Assembly (NCBI GenBank): GCA_903914045.1
Contig: CAIWNO010000046.1
Location: 1-43,461, forward strand
Direction of reading: 5' to 3'
DNA: 43,461 nt
Source: an uncultured bacterium
Lineage (GTDB): Bacteria > Planctomycetota > Phycisphaerae > Phycisphaerales > SM1A02
The notes beneath the pieces were generated by a model, which was given only the letters and a program-made list of their open reading frames with translations, was not told the origin of the DNA and searched no databases. This document shows positions 1 to 8,769 of this stretch, in pieces; position 1 is the first letter of the stretch, and each line of letters starts with the position of its first letter. The position numbers were made by a program, and so were the translations under genes.

Positions 1-1695
1 ACCACGGATTCAAAGGATTTATTCAGCGGCCGCTACTGCACCGACATTGCAAAAATGGCCAACGCGCCCATATTCCATGTGAATGGCCAAGACCCCGAAG
101 CCTGCGCATGGGCCGCGCGTCTTGCCATTGAATGGCGCCAATCTTTTGGCACCGACATTGTGGTTGACATGTGGTGCTACAGAAAGAATGGCCACAATGA
201 AACCGACGAGCCGTCATTCACGCAGCCGCTTATGTACAAGTTGGTGCGCAAGCAAGTCACGGCCATGACTCACTACGCAAACCGTCTGCAACAAGAAGGC
301 GTGGTCACCGCCGATGAGGTCGAACACCTCAAGAGCGATTTGTTCGCGCGCATGGATGAGGCGCAAACGCGCACCAAAAAAACGCCGGTGGTTCCTGGCA
401 AGAAACCGTTCGACCATATTTGGGCTGGGTTGACAGAGGCATACTCCGACACGCCAATTGAAACAGGTGTGAAAGAAAGCCGCCTGAAAGAAATTGCGGC
501 CGCGCTTGCAAGCGTGCCCCAAGGTTTTGTCACACACAAAAATGTCGCGCGGCTTTTAGAAATCCGCGGCAAGCTTGGCGGCGATGTTGGCGTGGATTGG
601 GGCCTTGCGGAATTGCTGGCCTACGGCTCCCTTCTACTTGAGGGCCATCCCATTCGACTCACTGGTCAAGATGTGGAGCGCGGAACATTCAGCCACCGTC
701 ACGCGGTTGTGGTTGACCAAGACACTGGCGCGCCGCACATCGCATTGAATGAAATCGGCGCAAATCAAGCTAAATTCTGCGTGCACAATTCCCCACTGAC
801 TGAGCAGGCCGTTGTTGGATACGAGTACGGCTACTCGCTCACTGATCCGCGCATGTTGATTTTGTGGGAGGCGCAATTTGGCGACTTCTGCAACGGCGCG
901 CAAATCATCATTGATCAATTCATCGCCAGCGCGGAAACAAAGTGGCAGCGATCAAGCGGCTTGGTGCTGCTGTTGCCTCACGGATACGAAGGCCAGGGGC
1001 CAGAGCACAGTTCATCGCGCGTGGAGCGCTTCCTGCAATTGTGCGCCGTCAATAATATGGTGGTGTGCCAGCCATCCACCACGGCACAAATGTTCCACCT
1101 GTTGCGCCGGCAAATGAAAGTGAAGTTTCGCAAACCGCTCATTGTGCTCACGCCCAAAAGCATGTTGCGCCTGCCCGCGGCGTCAAGCGCGCCCGTTGAA
1201 TTCACCAAGGGCGCGTGGCAACGAACAATGTCCGACACCGCGCCAGAAGCGGCGGCGAACGCGCAGAAATTATTGTTCTGCAGCGGCAAGATTTACCACG
1301 AACTTGTGGCGCAACGCGCCAAGAGCAAGTCCGCCAATATCGCCATTGTGCGCGTTGAACAATTGCATCCGTTTCCCGCCGACGAAATTCAAAAGCATTT
1401 GCAGCAGCACTCCAAGGCCGATGTGTTTTGGGTGCAAGACGAGCCGCGCAACATGGGCGCATGGCGATTTGTGCAGGGCCGCATGATCGATCTCTTCGCG
1501 GATCGACCCGTGAAATATATTGGCCGCCCCGACGGCGCCAGCCCCGCGGTTGGAAGTTTGAAAATGCACGGCCATCAACAAGAAGCCATTCTTGCCGAAG
1601 CGGTTGGCGCAATTCCACTTGCCGATGGCGCCGCCAAAAACGACAAGAGCGACAAAGAATCAACCGACAAATTCCCCGCCGGCACAAAGCACTGA
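1..1695 (+). CDS. sucA: 2-oxoglutarate dehydrogenase E1 component, C-terminal part
   Basis: Thiamine-diphosphate-dependent E1 subunit of the cytosolic 2-oxoglutarate dehydrogenase complex, which decarboxylates 2-oxoglutarate and passes the succinyl group to the lipoyl arm of E2. The frame is open from base 1, so the true start lies outside; 564 residues are visible against roughly 930 for a full E1. The visible part opens with YCTDIAKMANAPIFHVNG and the GHNETDEPSFTQPLMY block that closes the ThDP-binding domain. The pyrimidine-binding transketolase domain follows, with GYEYGYSLTDP, GQGPEHSSSRVERFLQLC and PSTTAQMFHLLRRQ. The last block separates 2-oxoglutarate E1 from pyruvate E1. The C-terminal domain includes VEQLHPFP and WVQDEPRNMGAW. 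The protein ends in a Lys/Asp-rich tail. The E2 gene follows after 33 bases, so the two are very likely one operon. Confidence 0.96.
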   Translation, partial: TTDSKDLFSGRYCTDIAKMANAPIFHVNGQDPEACAWAARLAIEWRQSFGTDIVVDMWCYRKNGHNETDEPSFTQPLMYKLVRKQVTAMTHYANRLQQEGVVTADEVEHLKSDLFARMDEAQTRTKKTPVVPGKKPFDHIWAGLTEAYSDTPIETGVKESRLKEIAAALASVPQGFVTHKNVARLLEIRGKLGGDVGVDWGLAELLAYGSLLLEGHPIRLTGQDVERGTFSHRHAVVVDQDTGAPHIALNEIGANQAKFCVHNSPLTEQAVVGYEYGYSLTDPRMLILWEAQFGDFCNGAQIIIDQFIASAETKWQRSSGLVLLLPHGYEGQGPEHSSSRVERFLQLCAVNNMVVCQPSTTAQMFHLLRRQMKVKFRKPLIVLTPKSMLRLPAASSAPVEFTKGAWQRTMSDTAPEAAANAQKLLFCSGKIYHELVAQRAKSKSANIAIVRVEQLHPFPADEIQKHLQQHSKADVFWVQDEPRNMGAWRFVQGRMIDLFADRPVKYIGRPDGASPAVGSLKMHGHQQEAILAEAVGAIPLADGAAKNDKSDKESTDKFPAGTKH

Positions 1696-1728
1696 CCATT
1701 TCACACACCCAAGCATGGAGCCACTTGA

Positions 1729-2997
1729 ATGATTGACATTGTGATACCAAGTCCTGGTGAAAGCATTTCCGAAGTTCGTCTTGGCGCGTGGAAGCGCGGC
1801 GATGGCGAGTGGGTGGAAAAAGATGATGTCATCACTGAGATTGAAAGCGACAAGGCCACGCTGGACATTTTGGCCACGGCTTCCGGCGTGCTCAAAGTTG
1901 CCGCGCAAACTGGCGATGATCTAAAAGTTGGCGCCGTTGTGGCGCGCATTGACGAGAAGGCCGCGCGTCCCGCTGGCGCAAGCGCCAAGAACACAAGCAA
2001 CGCCGCATCACCTGCGGCGATCCAAGTCACCAAAGAAAATGCGCCCGCGCATAAAGAAATTTCCAACGCCGCCGTTGTTGAACCAAAGGTCACCAGCGTG
2101 GCGCGCAAAATGGCCGTGGACAAAGGCGTTGATCTTGGAAAAGTAGAAGGCTCTGGTCCAGGCGGACGCATCACCAAAACAGATGTTGAACATGCCCAAA
2201 CAGCGAACACGCAAAGCGCCGCGCCAACCGCGCCGCAACTTGGTGTTGGCGCCGCAAAAATTTCTTCCGCGCCAATGGCAACCAGCGAGCGTGGAGTGCG
2301 CCGCGAGCGCATGACCAAATTGCGCCAGCGCATTGCTGAACGACTTGTGTCTGCAAAAAATACCGCCGCCATGTTGACCACCTTCAACGAAGCCGACATG
2401 TCGCAAGTCATGCGCCTGCGCGCCGAGCACAAGGAAGCATTTGAAAAGCGCCACGGCACAAGCTTGGGCTTCATGGGTTTCTTCGTGAAGGCCGTGGTGG
2501 GAGCGCTGGAAAAATATCCACGCCTCAACGCGTTCATCATTGGCGACGAGGTCGAATACCACGACTACATCGATGTCTCCGTGGCCGTTGGCACCGATAA
2601 GGGACTCATGGTTCCAGTTCTGCGCAACGCCAATCGTCTTTCAATTGCCGAAGTGGAGCGCACCATTCGCGAACTTGCCTTGAAGGCGCGCGACAACAAA
2701 CTCACCGTTCATGACATGACTGGTGGAACATTCACCATCACCAACGGCGGCGTCTACGGCAGTCTCATGAGCACGCCCATTCTGAATCCGCCGCAGTCTG
2801 GAATTCTTGGCATGCACGCCATTAAAAACCGCGCCGTAGAGGACCCAAAAAATCCCGGCCACGTCGCCATTCGCCCCATGATGTATTTGGCCCTGAGCTA
2901 CGACCACCGCATTGTCGACGGCTCCGAAGCCGTTGGATTTCTAGTGGACATTAAGAACGCCATTGAAAACCCAGAGCGCTTGTTGCTTGACGTGTAA
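1729..2997 (+). CDS. sucB: Dihydrolipoyllysine-residue succinyltransferase (2-oxoglutarate dehydrogenase E2)
   Basis: E2 core of the 2-oxoglutarate dehydrogenase complex; it moves the succinyl group from its lipoyl arm to CoA. The 422 residues match the usual length (about 405). Domains in order: an N-terminal lipoyl domain with the lipoylated lysine in EIESDKATL (Lys42); an Ala/Pro/Lys-rich linker; a peripheral-subunit-binding domain around residues 120-145 (VARKMAVDKGVDLGKVEGSG, then GGRITKTDV); a second linker; and the catalytic CoA-acyltransferase domain from about residue 188. The active site motif SYDHRIVDG places the catalytic His at about 393 with Asp at about 397. The ATG follows a GGAG at 1715-1718. 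No E3 (lipoamide dehydrogenase) gene follows: the next gene is on the opposite strand. Confidence 0.97.
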   Translation: MIDIVIPSPGESISEVRLGAWKRGDGEWVEKDDVITEIESDKATLDILATASGVLKVAAQTGDDLKVGAVVARIDEKAARPAGASAKNTSNAASPAAIQVTKENAPAHKEISNAAVVEPKVTSVARKMAVDKGVDLGKVEGSGPGGRITKTDVEHAQTANTQSAAPTAPQLGVGAAKISSAPMATSERGVRRERMTKLRQRIAERLVSAKNTAAMLTTFNEADMSQVMRLRAEHKEAFEKRHGTSLGFMGFFVKAVVGALEKYPRLNAFIIGDEVEYHDYIDVSVAVGTDKGLMVPVLRNANRLSIAEVERTIRELALKARDNKLTVHDMTGGTFTITNGGVYGSLMSTPILNPPQSGILGMHAIKNRAVEDPKNPGHVAIRPMMYLALSYDHRIVDGSEAVGFLVDIKNAIENPERLLLDV

Positions 2998-3079
2998 GTC
3001 ACAACGCACGCGGCCAATCCGCGGCGCCGTTGGTCAATTTCAAAGTTCACAATTCAAATTGCAAATGCCAATCGAAGAC

Positions 3080-4942
3080 TCAATGTCGATCTGGTTCGCC
3101 GCGCTCACGCACCGCAAGTTTGCCCTGTTTCTCATCCTGATCCGGCTCAATACCCATGTAATTTAAAACCTCATCAACCATGTCGCGGCACACTGGTCCA
3201 GCGATAGAACCGCCGTAATGTCCCTTGGATTTATCTGGATCATCAAGAACAACCAGGCACACAATCCGCGGATTATCAAAGGGCGCTCCCGCGATAAACG
3301 AACTGACATAGCGATCCTCAAAGTAGCCCTTGCCTTGTCCCTTTGGTTTTGGCAACTGCGCGGTACCGGACTTTCCAAACATTCTATAAAATTCGCTTTG
3401 CGCTTTGCGACCAGTTCCTTCAATCATCACACCTTCCATTGCGTCACGCGCCGTCAACGCAATCGCTTCTGGCATGACACGCTTACATGGAATTGAATAT
3501 TGATTGTCCCCGCCTTCAGTTCCAAGCGACAAACGCGCGGGCACCATGGTTCCGTCCCTACAAAATGCGGAGAATGCTTGCACCATTTGAATTGGCGTGA
3601 CACCAATTTCGTGGCCCATGCACACGCTTGTTTGCGTATACACCGACCATTTTTTCGGCGTAGTCACCAAGCCTTCGCTCTCGCCAGGAATTCCAACGCC
3701 GCTCTTTTTTCCAAATCCAAATCGTTGCACCATGTCTTGCATTTGGCTGGACTTCATTCTTTCGGCCGCAGCAGCCATTCCACCGTTGAGCGACTTCACA
3801 AGCACTTTTTTCCATGTCACGGGTCCTGGATATTTCACATCGCGAATCACGCGGCCAAACTTGGTGACATATGGCCCGTTTGGCAAATGCACAATAGTTT
3901 CAGGCTTGAATACGCCAAGTTCCGTGGCGGTGGCCCACACAAATGGCTTGAATGTTGAGCCTGGCTCATACGGGTCAGTGACATTCCTGTTTCGACCAAG
4001 CGAAGGATGGATCGCGCGCGATGGATCGGTTGTCACTTCCTTCCAACCCTTGCGCGGATGCAGCACATCCGCCATGGCAAGAATGTCGCCGGTCTGCACA
4101 TCCATAATTACCGCGCGTCCGCCACCAGCATTCCACTTTTTCACACCCTCCTGCAAAAGGCGCTCCGCAATTTCTTGCGCGACCAAATCAATGGATAAGC
4201 GAACATCCACGCCATCGCGAGGCGCTTGATAATCATTTCCTTCGATCCACAACGGCTGCCTTTTGACATCGCGCAAAAACACAAGTTGTCCGTCCTTGCC
4301 GCGCACTTGCGCGTTGTGCTGTAATTCAGCGCCAGCTTGACCGCTCTGCTCCAAGCCAACCCTTCCAATCACCATGCCAGCCAAATCACCAGCGGGATAT
4401 TCACGGATTGGTCTTGATTCAATGCCTATTCCAGCGATATTCAACGCGCGTATTTGATCCACTTGCTCCGACGTCAACATGTCGGCCAGTTGCACGTAGC
4501 GATCGTCCGCGCGATTTTGTAATTTGAATTCTATTGATTTGGGCGATTGACCAAGCGAGCCACCAATCGCATTTGCCACATCTTTGAACGGATCACCCAC
4601 GACTTGCGAATCTGGCTCCAGCAATTTTCCTTTACGAATGCGGTCCCAACCGCGCTCCCAAATCATTGCCGGATCCGCAAACAGTCTCCGTCCCATCAAA
4701 CTTGCCGCAAGCACGCGGCCGCGGCGATCAACAATTTGTCCGCGCGATGCCAGTTCTGGAGCGGTGCTTCTATGAACGCCAGCTGCGTTTGTCAGTTGTG
4801 GATCGTTGGTTGTTTTCAACCACACAACGCGCGCCGAAATCGACAGTAAAAGAGCAGCCGCGCCAAGAATAAGAACACGACTCCAAGCGCGAATTCGGCT
4901 TGATTGATCTTCTGCAATCTTGGAAAAAAAACAATGATTCAT
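3080..4942 (-). CDS. ftsI: Peptidoglycan D,D-transpeptidase FtsI (penicillin-binding protein 3 type)
   Basis: Class B penicillin-binding protein that cross-links septal peptidoglycan in the periplasm. It has 620 residues: a short cytoplasmic N-terminus, one membrane anchor at about residues 22-44, a PBP dimerisation/pedestal domain (RGQIVDRRGRVLA at 67-79), and a transpeptidase domain. All three catalytic motifs are present: STFK at 329-332 (Ser329 nucleophile), SLN at 384-386, and KSGT at 524-527 in place of the commoner KTG, followed by the usual AQ. The ATG overlaps the stop of the preceding FtsL-like gene as ATGA (4939-4942), which points to translational coupling. Gene order rsmH - LysM - FtsL-like - this gene supports FtsI rather than an elongation PBP2. 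No PASTA domains are seen. The gene ends 82 bases from the convergent E2 gene, with no clear terminator between them. Confidence 0.92.
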   Translation of the reverse strand: MNHCFFSKIAEDQSSRIRAWSRVLILGAAALLLSISARVVWLKTTNDPQLTNAAGVHRSTAPELASRGQIVDRRGRVLAASLMGRRLFADPAMIWERGWDRIRKGKLLEPDSQVVGDPFKDVANAIGGSLGQSPKSIEFKLQNRADDRYVQLADMLTSEQVDQIRALNIAGIGIESRPIREYPAGDLAGMVIGRVGLEQSGQAGAELQHNAQVRGKDGQLVFLRDVKRQPLWIEGNDYQAPRDGVDVRLSIDLVAQEIAERLLQEGVKKWNAGGGRAVIMDVQTGDILAMADVLHPRKGWKEVTTDPSRAIHPSLGRNRNVTDPYEPGSTFKPFVWATATELGVFKPETIVHLPNGPYVTKFGRVIRDVKYPGPVTWKKVLVKSLNGGMAAAAERMKSSQMQDMVQRFGFGKKSGVGIPGESEGLVTTPKKWSVYTQTSVCMGHEIGVTPIQMVQAFSAFCRDGTMVPARLSLGTEGGDNQYSIPCKRVMPEAIALTARDAMEGVMIEGTGRKAQSEFYRMFGKSGTAQLPKPKGQGKGYFEDRYVSSFIAGAPFDNPRIVCLVVLDDPDKSKGHYGGSIAGPVCRDMVDEVLNYMGIEPDQDEKQGKLAVRERGEPDRH

Positions 4943-5271
4943 CCGCCAAACTCCACTGCTATGGCATCGGCATCTTTCACGCCGGGATCCGCGGCCAAAC
5001 GTGGTTGCGTTGGTGGCGTCGGAGCATCAAGCCTGTGTGGAATTGGCCTCCATTGCAACTTCATCGAGTCCAACGCAAGTCGTATGGAATCTGGTCTTAC
5101 GTGAGAGGCAACTTGCGCTCGGCATCTCCATAATTCGCGTTGCTGTTCAAGCAATCTCCAATGTGTTCTGGAAATCTTGGCGGCCACCTCATAGCGTTTT
5201 TGCCGCGTCTCTAAAAGCGCGGTCGCCATAATTCCAAGGCCTAACACAATTGCTATTGCTTTTCCAAACAT
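4939..5271 (-). CDS. FtsL-like small membrane protein
   Basis: A 110-residue protein with one membrane segment at about residues 3-19, then a charged, possibly helical stretch (RQKRYEVAAKISRTHWRLLE, then QQRELWRCRAQV) of coiled-coil character, and a Pro-rich tail. Short bitopic proteins with this plan placed between rsmH and ftsI are usually FtsL, the divisome protein that partners FtsB and FtsQ and activates FtsWI. Sequence similarity to known FtsL cannot be judged by eye, because the family is poorly conserved. The assignment therefore rests on size, topology, position and the 4-base ATGA overlap with ftsI. The start lies 15 bases after the LysM gene stop. The Pro/Ala-rich last 30 residues are not typical of FtsL. 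Confidence 0.7.
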   Translation of the reverse strand: MFGKAIAIVLGLGIMATALLETRQKRYEVAAKISRTHWRLLEQQRELWRCRAQVASHVRPDSIRLALDSMKLQWRPIPHRLDAPTPPTQPRLAADPGVKDADAIAVEFGG

Positions 5272-5286
5272 GGTTTGGCTTTGAAA

Positions 5287-6291
5287 TTAGTTGGTCTTTG
5301 GAAGCTGAATACTCATGCCAGGTGAAAGCGCCGCTGGATCCGAAAGATCAGATCCATTGGCCGCAACAATATCTTTCCACCTACTGGTTTTGCCCAATTT
5401 TTTCTTGGCGATGGAGCCAAGCGTGTCGCCTTTTTGAACCACATACACGCTGTCCGATGTTGGCGATGCGCTGACTTTGGTTGTGGATTTCGCATTGACC
5501 TTCTTCAAGCCCGACACATTTTTCACGGCATCGATCTCAATAACAGAGGTCTTTGCCGCAACAACCGAAGGCGACAACTCCACGGTGGAAATATCCGCCG
5601 CTGCAAGCAGCGGAACTTCTTGATTTGTTTTTGAAACACCAACCCCACGCAACAACGCGCTCTCTTGTTCTTGTGGTGTCGCGCTCACTCTTGCGCCCTT
5701 TATTGTTGTTGCAACAACTGCGCCCTGACGAAGTTGCTCCACCGGTGGAAGTCGCAGTGTCACGCCCTTGCGCAATTTGGCTGCATTTGGCAATTCTTTT
5801 TTGTTGTATTGAGCCAATTCCTTCCACAGTGATCCGTCTCCATAGGTTTTGGCGCAAATGGAATACAGCGTTTCGCCATCCGCAATCGGGTGTAATTGAA
5901 CGCCTGGTTCGCTCTCTTGTACTTTCACTTTTTTGGATGGCTCAACACCCTTCAGAGCCACTTCCGACGTGCCATCAAGCGCGTTTGAAACTGTGCGTGC
6001 CTTGGAATTTTCAACAACCACTTCTGACCCCGCAAGATTCTGGTTGGAAATGCGGCGCACATCCTTATTCGACTCCATTCCAATCATGACTTCGGTTGGT
6101 TGCGCGCCGCCAGTTGCTGGCACAGCAGCCAGTGAAATCGGACGACTCACTCTTTCCCGTGTTCGATCGGGGTTATTCAAAACCGCGGCGGCCTGCCGCT
6201 GAGCTGTACTGAAGTGATCGCTCACCAAAATTCCCACGAACAGAAGCAAACCGAAACCAACAACCATGGCTAATTTATTTTCTCGTGTCAT
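5287..6291 (-). CDS. Membrane-anchored protein with two LysM domains
   Basis: A 334-residue envelope protein. An N-terminal membrane anchor (LAMVVGFGLLLFVGILVSD) is followed by a long low-complexity linker and two LysM peptidoglycan-binding domains. The first is at about residues 133-182 (DGETLYSICAKTYGDGSLWK, ending GVTLRLPP). The second is at the very C-terminus, about 282-331 (VVQKGDTLGSIAKKKLG, ending GMSIQLP). No peptidase or amidase domain is visible, so a structural or recruiting role at the wall is likely. The frame extends to a TTG at 6315, but the ATG at 6291 is preceded by AAGGA with 7-base spacing and is preferred. The gene sits between rsmH and the FtsL-like gene, an uncommon insertion into the division cluster, which suggests a link to septal wall synthesis. 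Confidence 0.87.
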   Translation of the reverse strand: MTRENKLAMVVGFGLLLFVGILVSDHFSTAQRQAAAVLNNPDRTRERVSRPISLAAVPATGGAQPTEVMIGMESNKDVRRISNQNLAGSEVVVENSKARTVSNALDGTSEVALKGVEPSKKVKVQESEPGVQLHPIADGETLYSICAKTYGDGSLWKELAQYNKKELPNAAKLRKGVTLRLPPVEQLRQGAVVATTIKGARVSATPQEQESALLRGVGVSKTNQEVPLLAAADISTVELSPSVVAAKTSVIEIDAVKNVSGLKKVNAKSTTKVSASPTSDSVYVVQKGDTLGSIAKKKLGKTSRWKDIVAANGSDLSDPAALSPGMSIQLPKTN

Positions 6292-6298
6292 TGTCGCA

Positions 6299-6303
6299 TC
6301 CTT
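6299..6303 (-). promoter_or_regulatory. Shine-Dalgarno that decides the LysM protein start
   Basis: On the minus strand this reads AAGGA, seven bases before the ATG at 6291. It favours that ATG over the upstream in-frame TTG at 6315. Confidence 0.65.
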
Positions 6304-6415
6304 GCGTTGTGGCAATCTTGATTTTCAATCTCACGAATGCCCGTTGTCCATTCACAAACTTCCATCAACACCAATCACTCCATCACACCTGCTCTTCACG
6401 CCGCACCAAGCGAAC

Positions 6416-7465
6416 TTATATACCAACAATCCGAACCGTGCGAAGCTTGGCGGAGCGTGATCTTGGATTCGCGCCACATTCCGCTTCGCTTGCAACCAAA
6501 GGCTTTCGACCAATGCGGGTCACCCATCCTTGGCGTTCCCAATCAGTGAAAGCCCTCTTGATTAATCGGTCTTCGAGGCTATGGAACGCCAAAATTGCCA
6601 TGCGAGCATTTCGAGCCAACCATGTGTGGGGTGTGCCCAAAGCCGACCCGCGCACGATGGAGTCACTTTGAGATGCCCCAGCACCAAATATGGAGTGGTC
6701 TTGACCCTTGAAATCAGCCGCGCGCGCCAGAGAAAATCCTGCAATTTCCTGCTGAAATACAGCTAAAAGTGTATCCAGCGACTCAAGTTCTTTGTTCACC
6801 GCAATGCGCAGAGCCATAAAGGTCCGAGTTGCCGGATGCATGCGACTTTGCCGGGCCTTGCCCCCATACGCCGACACCACGGCCTTGGCCAAATCGGTGG
6901 TGGTCTTCAATAATCCCAAATCGCGGATGTAGATAATTCGCCGAGCAATCCGCCTTGAAAATGGGTCTTCCCCTAGCTGAAATATTAAATCTGCAAGTTC
7001 GGCCTCCGTCACCCGAGAAAGCAAAGCGTGGGCGCTTTCACCTGTGCTTTGATCAAGCCGCATATCAAGCGGCCCATCGGCGGCAAACGAAAATCCCCGC
7101 GCGCCGTCGCTCATTTGATTGCTGGCAAATCCTAAATCAGCCAGAAATGCATCAGCACAAAGGGAGTGCTGGCGCAATACGTCCGCCACATTTGAAAAAT
7201 TGGAATGTGCAACTACGACCCGCGGCGCGTCCGCAAGAGCGCGGACTCTTTCGCTGGCAAATGCAAGATTAATTTCATCCACATCAAGTAGCAGCAACGT
7301 TCCTTGGCGGCCAATCGCCCGAGCAATGGCTTGTGCATGACCACCTCTACCCGCGGTGGCGTCAACAACGGTGTTGCCAGATTCAAGATCAAGCCCTTGA
7401 ATAATTTCACGCAACATCACCGGCTCGTGATCGATCGGATCATGCGGTGCGTCGCCCACACTCAC
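6416..7465 (-). CDS. rsmH: 16S rRNA (cytosine-1402-N4)-methyltransferase RsmH
   Basis: SAM-dependent methyltransferase that methylates N4 of C1402 in the ribosomal P site. The 349 residues are somewhat longer than the family norm of about 313. The start region HEPVMLREIIQGL is typical. The SAM-binding loop is DATAGRGGHAQAIA (about residues 35-48). Other family blocks are DLGFASNQMSDGARGFSF, GPLDMRLD and the C-terminal AFHSLEDRLIKRAF. The start is a GTG at 7465 that overlaps the stop of the WecA-like gene as GTGA, so translation is probably coupled to an exopolysaccharide gene. rsmH commonly heads the division/wall cluster and here precedes LysM, FtsL-like and ftsI genes. The 124-base gap to the next gene holds no clear hairpin. 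Confidence 0.95.
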   Translation of the reverse strand: MSVGDAPHDPIDHEPVMLREIIQGLDLESGNTVVDATAGRGGHAQAIARAIGRQGTLLLLDVDEINLAFASERVRALADAPRVVVAHSNFSNVADVLRQHSLCADAFLADLGFASNQMSDGARGFSFAADGPLDMRLDQSTGESAHALLSRVTEAELADLIFQLGEDPFSRRIARRIIYIRDLGLLKTTTDLAKAVVSAYGGKARQSRMHPATRTFMALRIAVNKELESLDTLLAVFQQEIAGFSLARAADFKGQDHSIFGAGASQSDSIVRGSALGTPHTWLARNARMAILAFHSLEDRLIKRAFTDWERQGWVTRIGRKPLVASEAECGANPRSRSAKLRTVRIVGI

Positions 7466-8769
7466 GCTTTGGTTTGCTCTTGAGTGGGGCTCACGCTTGA
7501 TGCCGTGAGTCTTTCATGCGATTTCTTGAACCACTCAAGGCGACGCGCGCGTTTCACCGCGAAACTCACCACTAATAAATACCCCGCCAACACAATGCCC
7601 TCCACCACAATGCCTTTCACGCTTGTCAACAACAACATGATGGACATACCTACGCCCAAAATGGTGAATCCGCCAGCAATGGTGTACAGGGTAAGAACAG
7701 CCTTGCGAACATTGCCGCCAAAATAACGCTTTAACCTGTGGTGAATATGGTTGCTGTCGGCATCCGACATGGAGCGACCCGCCACCTTGCGGCGAATAAT
7801 GGCGAGTGTGGTATCCAGAATAGGCAGACCAAAACAAATTAAACCCGCCACCGAGTATTTGGTGGTTCCATATTCACCAAATGTCATAATAATTACGACG
7901 CTTAAAAATCCAATTAAGAGGCTGCCACAATCGCCAAGAAAAATAACCGCGGGATTAAAGTTGTAAGGAAGAAATCCAAGTGTTGCGCCCAGCAATATCA
8001 AACTTAAAATAATTCGCGTTCCCGCCAGGCTTGTCTCCGGATTTTCAACAGGAAGCGCGTACGCCATGGTTAAACTAATTGCCAAAAATCCCGCCGCCAT
8101 GATTGCGGTCGTTCCAGTCAGAAGTCCATCAAGGCCGTCTATTAAGTTGGCGGCATTGCATCCACCTATAACAAATATGGCGGTAATAGCGGTGCCAATC
8201 CAGTAATACAGTTCAGAATTGTGAACGGCAAACGATCCAATGGAAAACAAAATATCTTTTGGCTCGCCGCAAATCGCTGAAAGAACTCCTGCGGCTAATT
8301 GCGGACCAACATCTTCTATAGCCAGAGCGGCAGCTGCTATAAGTTGTCCGGCAATTTTCAAGCGCGGATCCCACTTCCAAATGTCATCTGCAAGACCAGT
8401 AAAAACAATAGCCAACATGCCCACCACAATGCTGACCGGAACACCCTGCAATGTGGCGGCTTGTCCGCTTGTGAATAGACCACTTGCGGCAATTCCAGCC
8501 AAAACACCTGCAAATATGGCCAAACCACCCAGATACGCAATTGGATATGCGTGTTGTTTACGCGCCTGATCGGGATGATCAATAATGTCGGCTGACACCG
8601 CCACGCGGCGCACGATTGGAGTGGCGATCAATGTGGCCACCAACGCGGCGACAAACACCGGCATGTAGCCCGAAAGCAATTCCGCCGGATTTAAAACAGT
8701 CCAGGTTGAAACATCACTTCCCTGACTGGCAATGGACCCGCTTTCATTTAGAAAATTGGTATGCATCAT
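7462..8769 (-). CDS. WecA/TagO-like polyprenyl-phosphate GlcNAc/hexose-1-phosphate transferase
   Basis: Integral membrane enzyme of glycosyltransferase family 4 that moves a sugar-1-phosphate from a UDP-sugar to undecaprenyl phosphate, the first step of many surface polysaccharides. The 435 residues have about ten or eleven membrane spans. Diagnostic cytoplasmic motifs are present: GLADDIWKWDPRLKIAGQ (the DD pair), NAANLIDGLDGL, FLGDCGSLLIGF, and SNHIHHRLKRYFG. The HIHHRL block is typical of WecA/TagO/WbcO rather than MraY. That separates it from the peptidoglycan enzyme despite sitting directly before rsmH, where mraY often lies nearby. The ATG overlaps the epimerase stop as ATGA (8766-8769), and its own stop overlaps the rsmH start as GTGA. 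The acceptor sugar specificity cannot be read from sequence. Confidence 0.92.
   Translation of the reverse strand: MMHTNFLNESGSIASQGSDVSTWTVLNPAELLSGYMPVFVAALVATLIATPIVRRVAVSADIIDHPDQARKQHAYPIAYLGGLAIFAGVLAGIAASGLFTSGQAATLQGVPVSIVVGMLAIVFTGLADDIWKWDPRLKIAGQLIAAAALAIEDVGPQLAAGVLSAICGEPKDILFSIGSFAVHNSELYYWIGTAITAIFVIGGCNAANLIDGLDGLLTGTTAIMAAGFLAISLTMAYALPVENPETSLAGTRIILSLILLGATLGFLPYNFNPAVIFLGDCGSLLIGFLSVVIIMTFGEYGTTKYSVAGLICFGLPILDTTLAIIRRKVAGRSMSDADSNHIHHRLKRYFGGNVRKAVLTLYTIAGGFTILGVGMSIMLLLTSVKGIVVEGIVLAGYLLVVSFAVKRARRLEWFKKSHERLTASSVSPTQEQTKA

Noticed and set aside
1202..2562. Long minus-strand frames opposite sucA and sucB
   Set aside because: They lack recognisable domains and lie antisense to two strongly conserved enzymes.
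2998..3079. Terminator between convergent sucB and ftsI
   Set aside because: Only a 4-bp stem (GCGG/CCGC) is visible and no T-run follows on either strand.
3500..4229. Plus-strand frames of 152 and 210 codons opposite ftsI
   Set aside because: Antisense shadows; the minus strand carries all penicillin-binding motifs.
5553..6089. A 178-codon plus-strand frame opposite the LysM gene
   Set aside because: Antisense to a protein with two clear LysM domains; no domain of its own.
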